A DNA stretch of 8,066 nucleotides from Clostridia bacterium (GTDB lineage Bacteria > Bacillota > Clostridia > Monoglobales > Monoglobaceae), in NCBI GenBank assembly GCA_017625185.1, contig JAGALN010000161.1:1-8066 (forward strand). Reading direction: 5' to 3'. Each line of letters starts with the position of its first letter. Within the stretch, counting starts at the first letter, position 1. A model generated the notes under the pieces. It did not search any database and had not been told where the DNA came from. It worked only from the letters and a program-made list of their open reading frames with translations. Position numbers and translations under genes: made by a program. This document shows, piece by piece, positions 7,554 through 8,066 of this stretch.

Positions 7554-7594
7554 ATGTACGAATAAATATCAAAAAATACCCGTTTATTGTACAT
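7554..7594. promoter_or_regulatory. Inverted repeat over the paaK -10 region, candidate operator
   Basis: ATGTACGAATAAA (7554-7566) and TTTATTGTACAT (7583-7594) are inverted copies differing only by one extra G; the spacer is 16 nt. The right arm contains the whole paaK -10 box (7586-7591). Because that arm lies upstream of the predicted start of transcription, the repeat cannot fold in the mRNA and would act as DNA, for example as a repressor site. No regulator gene is in the window. Confidence 0.5.
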
Positions 7595-7614
7595 CTTTTT
7601 TTGAGGTTTGTCAA
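7586..7614 (-). promoter_or_regulatory. Near-consensus sigma-A promoter for paaK
   Basis: On the minus strand a perfect TTGACA (7614-7609) is followed after 17 bp by TACAAT (7591-7586), 5 of 6 to consensus. Transcription would start near 7579, leaving a leader of about 45 nt. Such a strong core promoter fits either high constitutive expression or control by a repressor at the overlapping inverted repeat. Confidence 0.8.
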
Positions 7615-7632
7615 GGCATCATCAGGGAAAGG

Positions 7633-7662
7633 TTGACTTATAAGGGCGAGTCGTGGTAAGAT
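7633..7662 (+). promoter_or_regulatory. Predicted promoter for metF
   Basis: TTGACT (7633-7638, 5 of 6) is followed after 18 bp by TAAGAT (7657-7662, 4 of 6), with TG at 7654-7655 as an extended -10. The start of transcription would be near 7669, so the leader is only about 25 nt. That leaves no room for a SAM or other riboswitch. It diverges from the paaK promoter 18 bp away. Confidence 0.6.
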
Positions 7663-7693
7663 AATAACAGAAATGAAAACGAGGCGATTTTTT

Positions 7694-8066
7694 ATGAAAA
7701 TCATTGATTCTTTAAATCGGGATGAACTCTCCGTCTCCTTTGAGGTGTTTCCGCCCAAGACGGAAACGGGCTTTGACAGTGTCAAGGCGGCGACCGAGGA
7801 GATTGCCAAGCTAAAGCCGGCGTTCATGAGCGTGACCTACGGTGCCGGCGGCGGCACCAGCAAGTACACCTTAGAGATTGCTAAAAATATCAAGGAACGG
7901 TACGGCGTTCCTACCTTGGCACACCTGACCTGCGTTTCCTCCACCAAGGATACAGTGCGGGAGAAGATTCAGGAAATCAAAGGGGCGGGATTGGAAAACA
8001 TCATGGCACTTCGGGGGGATATCCCGGAAAGCCGTCTGGAAGAGGACCGAAGGGGCTGGGATTACC
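7694..8066 (+). CDS. metF: 5,10-methylenetetrahydrofolate reductase, 5' part (3' end outside window)
   Basis: MetF reduces methylene-tetrahydrofolate to methyl-tetrahydrofolate, using FAD, for methionine synthesis or one-carbon (Wood-Ljungdahl type) metabolism. The first 124 residues are visible and the frame runs off the window. Family hallmarks are SFEVFPPK at 15-22, whose Glu17 corresponds to the catalytic glutamate of E. coli MetF. VTYGAGGG (47-54), HLTC (77-80) and NIMALRGD (102-109) follow; Asp109 corresponds to the flavin-side aspartate. The start fits the family because SFE normally falls within the first 30 residues. A modest GAGG (7681-7684) lies 9 nt before the ATG. The gene is divergent from paaK. 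Whether a MetV-like partner or a methionine synthase follows cannot be seen. Confidence 0.95.
   Translation, partial: MKIIDSLNRDELSVSFEVFPPKTETGFDSVKAATEEIAKLKPAFMSVTYGAGGGTSKYTLEIAKNIKERYGVPTLAHLTCVSSTKDTVREKIQEIKGAGLENIMALRGDIPESRLEEDRRGWDY

Noticed and set aside
7552..7827. 91-codon minus-strand frame at the paaK-metF junction
   Set aside because: It covers the divergent promoters and the start of metF on the opposite strand and has no support as a gene.

Overview
The window carries ordinary bacterial housekeeping and central-metabolism genes. Gene content, roughly 50% GC, strong Shine-Dalgarno sites, a ThiI without rhodanese domain, a two-subunit-type class I fumarase and a stand-alone arylacetate-CoA ligase all suggest an anaerobic gut-type Clostridia (Firmicutes). 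The GC-rich palindromic intergenic repeats would fit Oscillospiraceae/Ruminococcaceae, but that placement is inference.

Layout. Positions 1-2241 (+) hold the 3' part of thiI (tRNA 4-thiouridine synthase) and a complete cinA, whose ribosome-binding site overlaps the thiI stop codon, so the two are co-transcribed. A 232-bp gap follows (2242-2473). It holds a good extended -10 promoter and then a 77-bp structured repeat (element A) that lies in the predicted valS leader. valS (valyl-tRNA synthetase) and a class I fumarase alpha subunit follow with a 6-bp gap (2474-5950, +). An intrinsic terminator whose stem contains the fumarase stop codon ends this unit. No beta subunit follows, which is unusual.

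Positions 5970-6192 are non-coding and lie between two convergent terminators. They contain a second 77-bp repeat (element B), inverted relative to element A and nested in a larger 144-bp inverted repeat. A phenylacetate-CoA ligase gene (paaK-type) runs on the minus strand from 7534 to 6224. It has a near-consensus promoter whose -10 box lies in one arm of a 12-nt inverted repeat, a candidate operator. The 5' part of a divergently transcribed metF (methylenetetrahydrofolate reductase) runs off the right end.

How the genes relate: thiI/cinA serve tRNA thiolation (possibly thiamine sulfur supply) and NMN/nucleotide repair. valS is translation. Fumarase, arylacetate-CoA ligase and MetF are separate metabolic functions with no obvious shared pathway. 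I see no defence island, phage, CRISPR array, tRNA or rRNA. The most interesting material is non-coding: the two 77-bp elements share hairpins of identical size and position, and one stem shows three compensatory base-pair changes.
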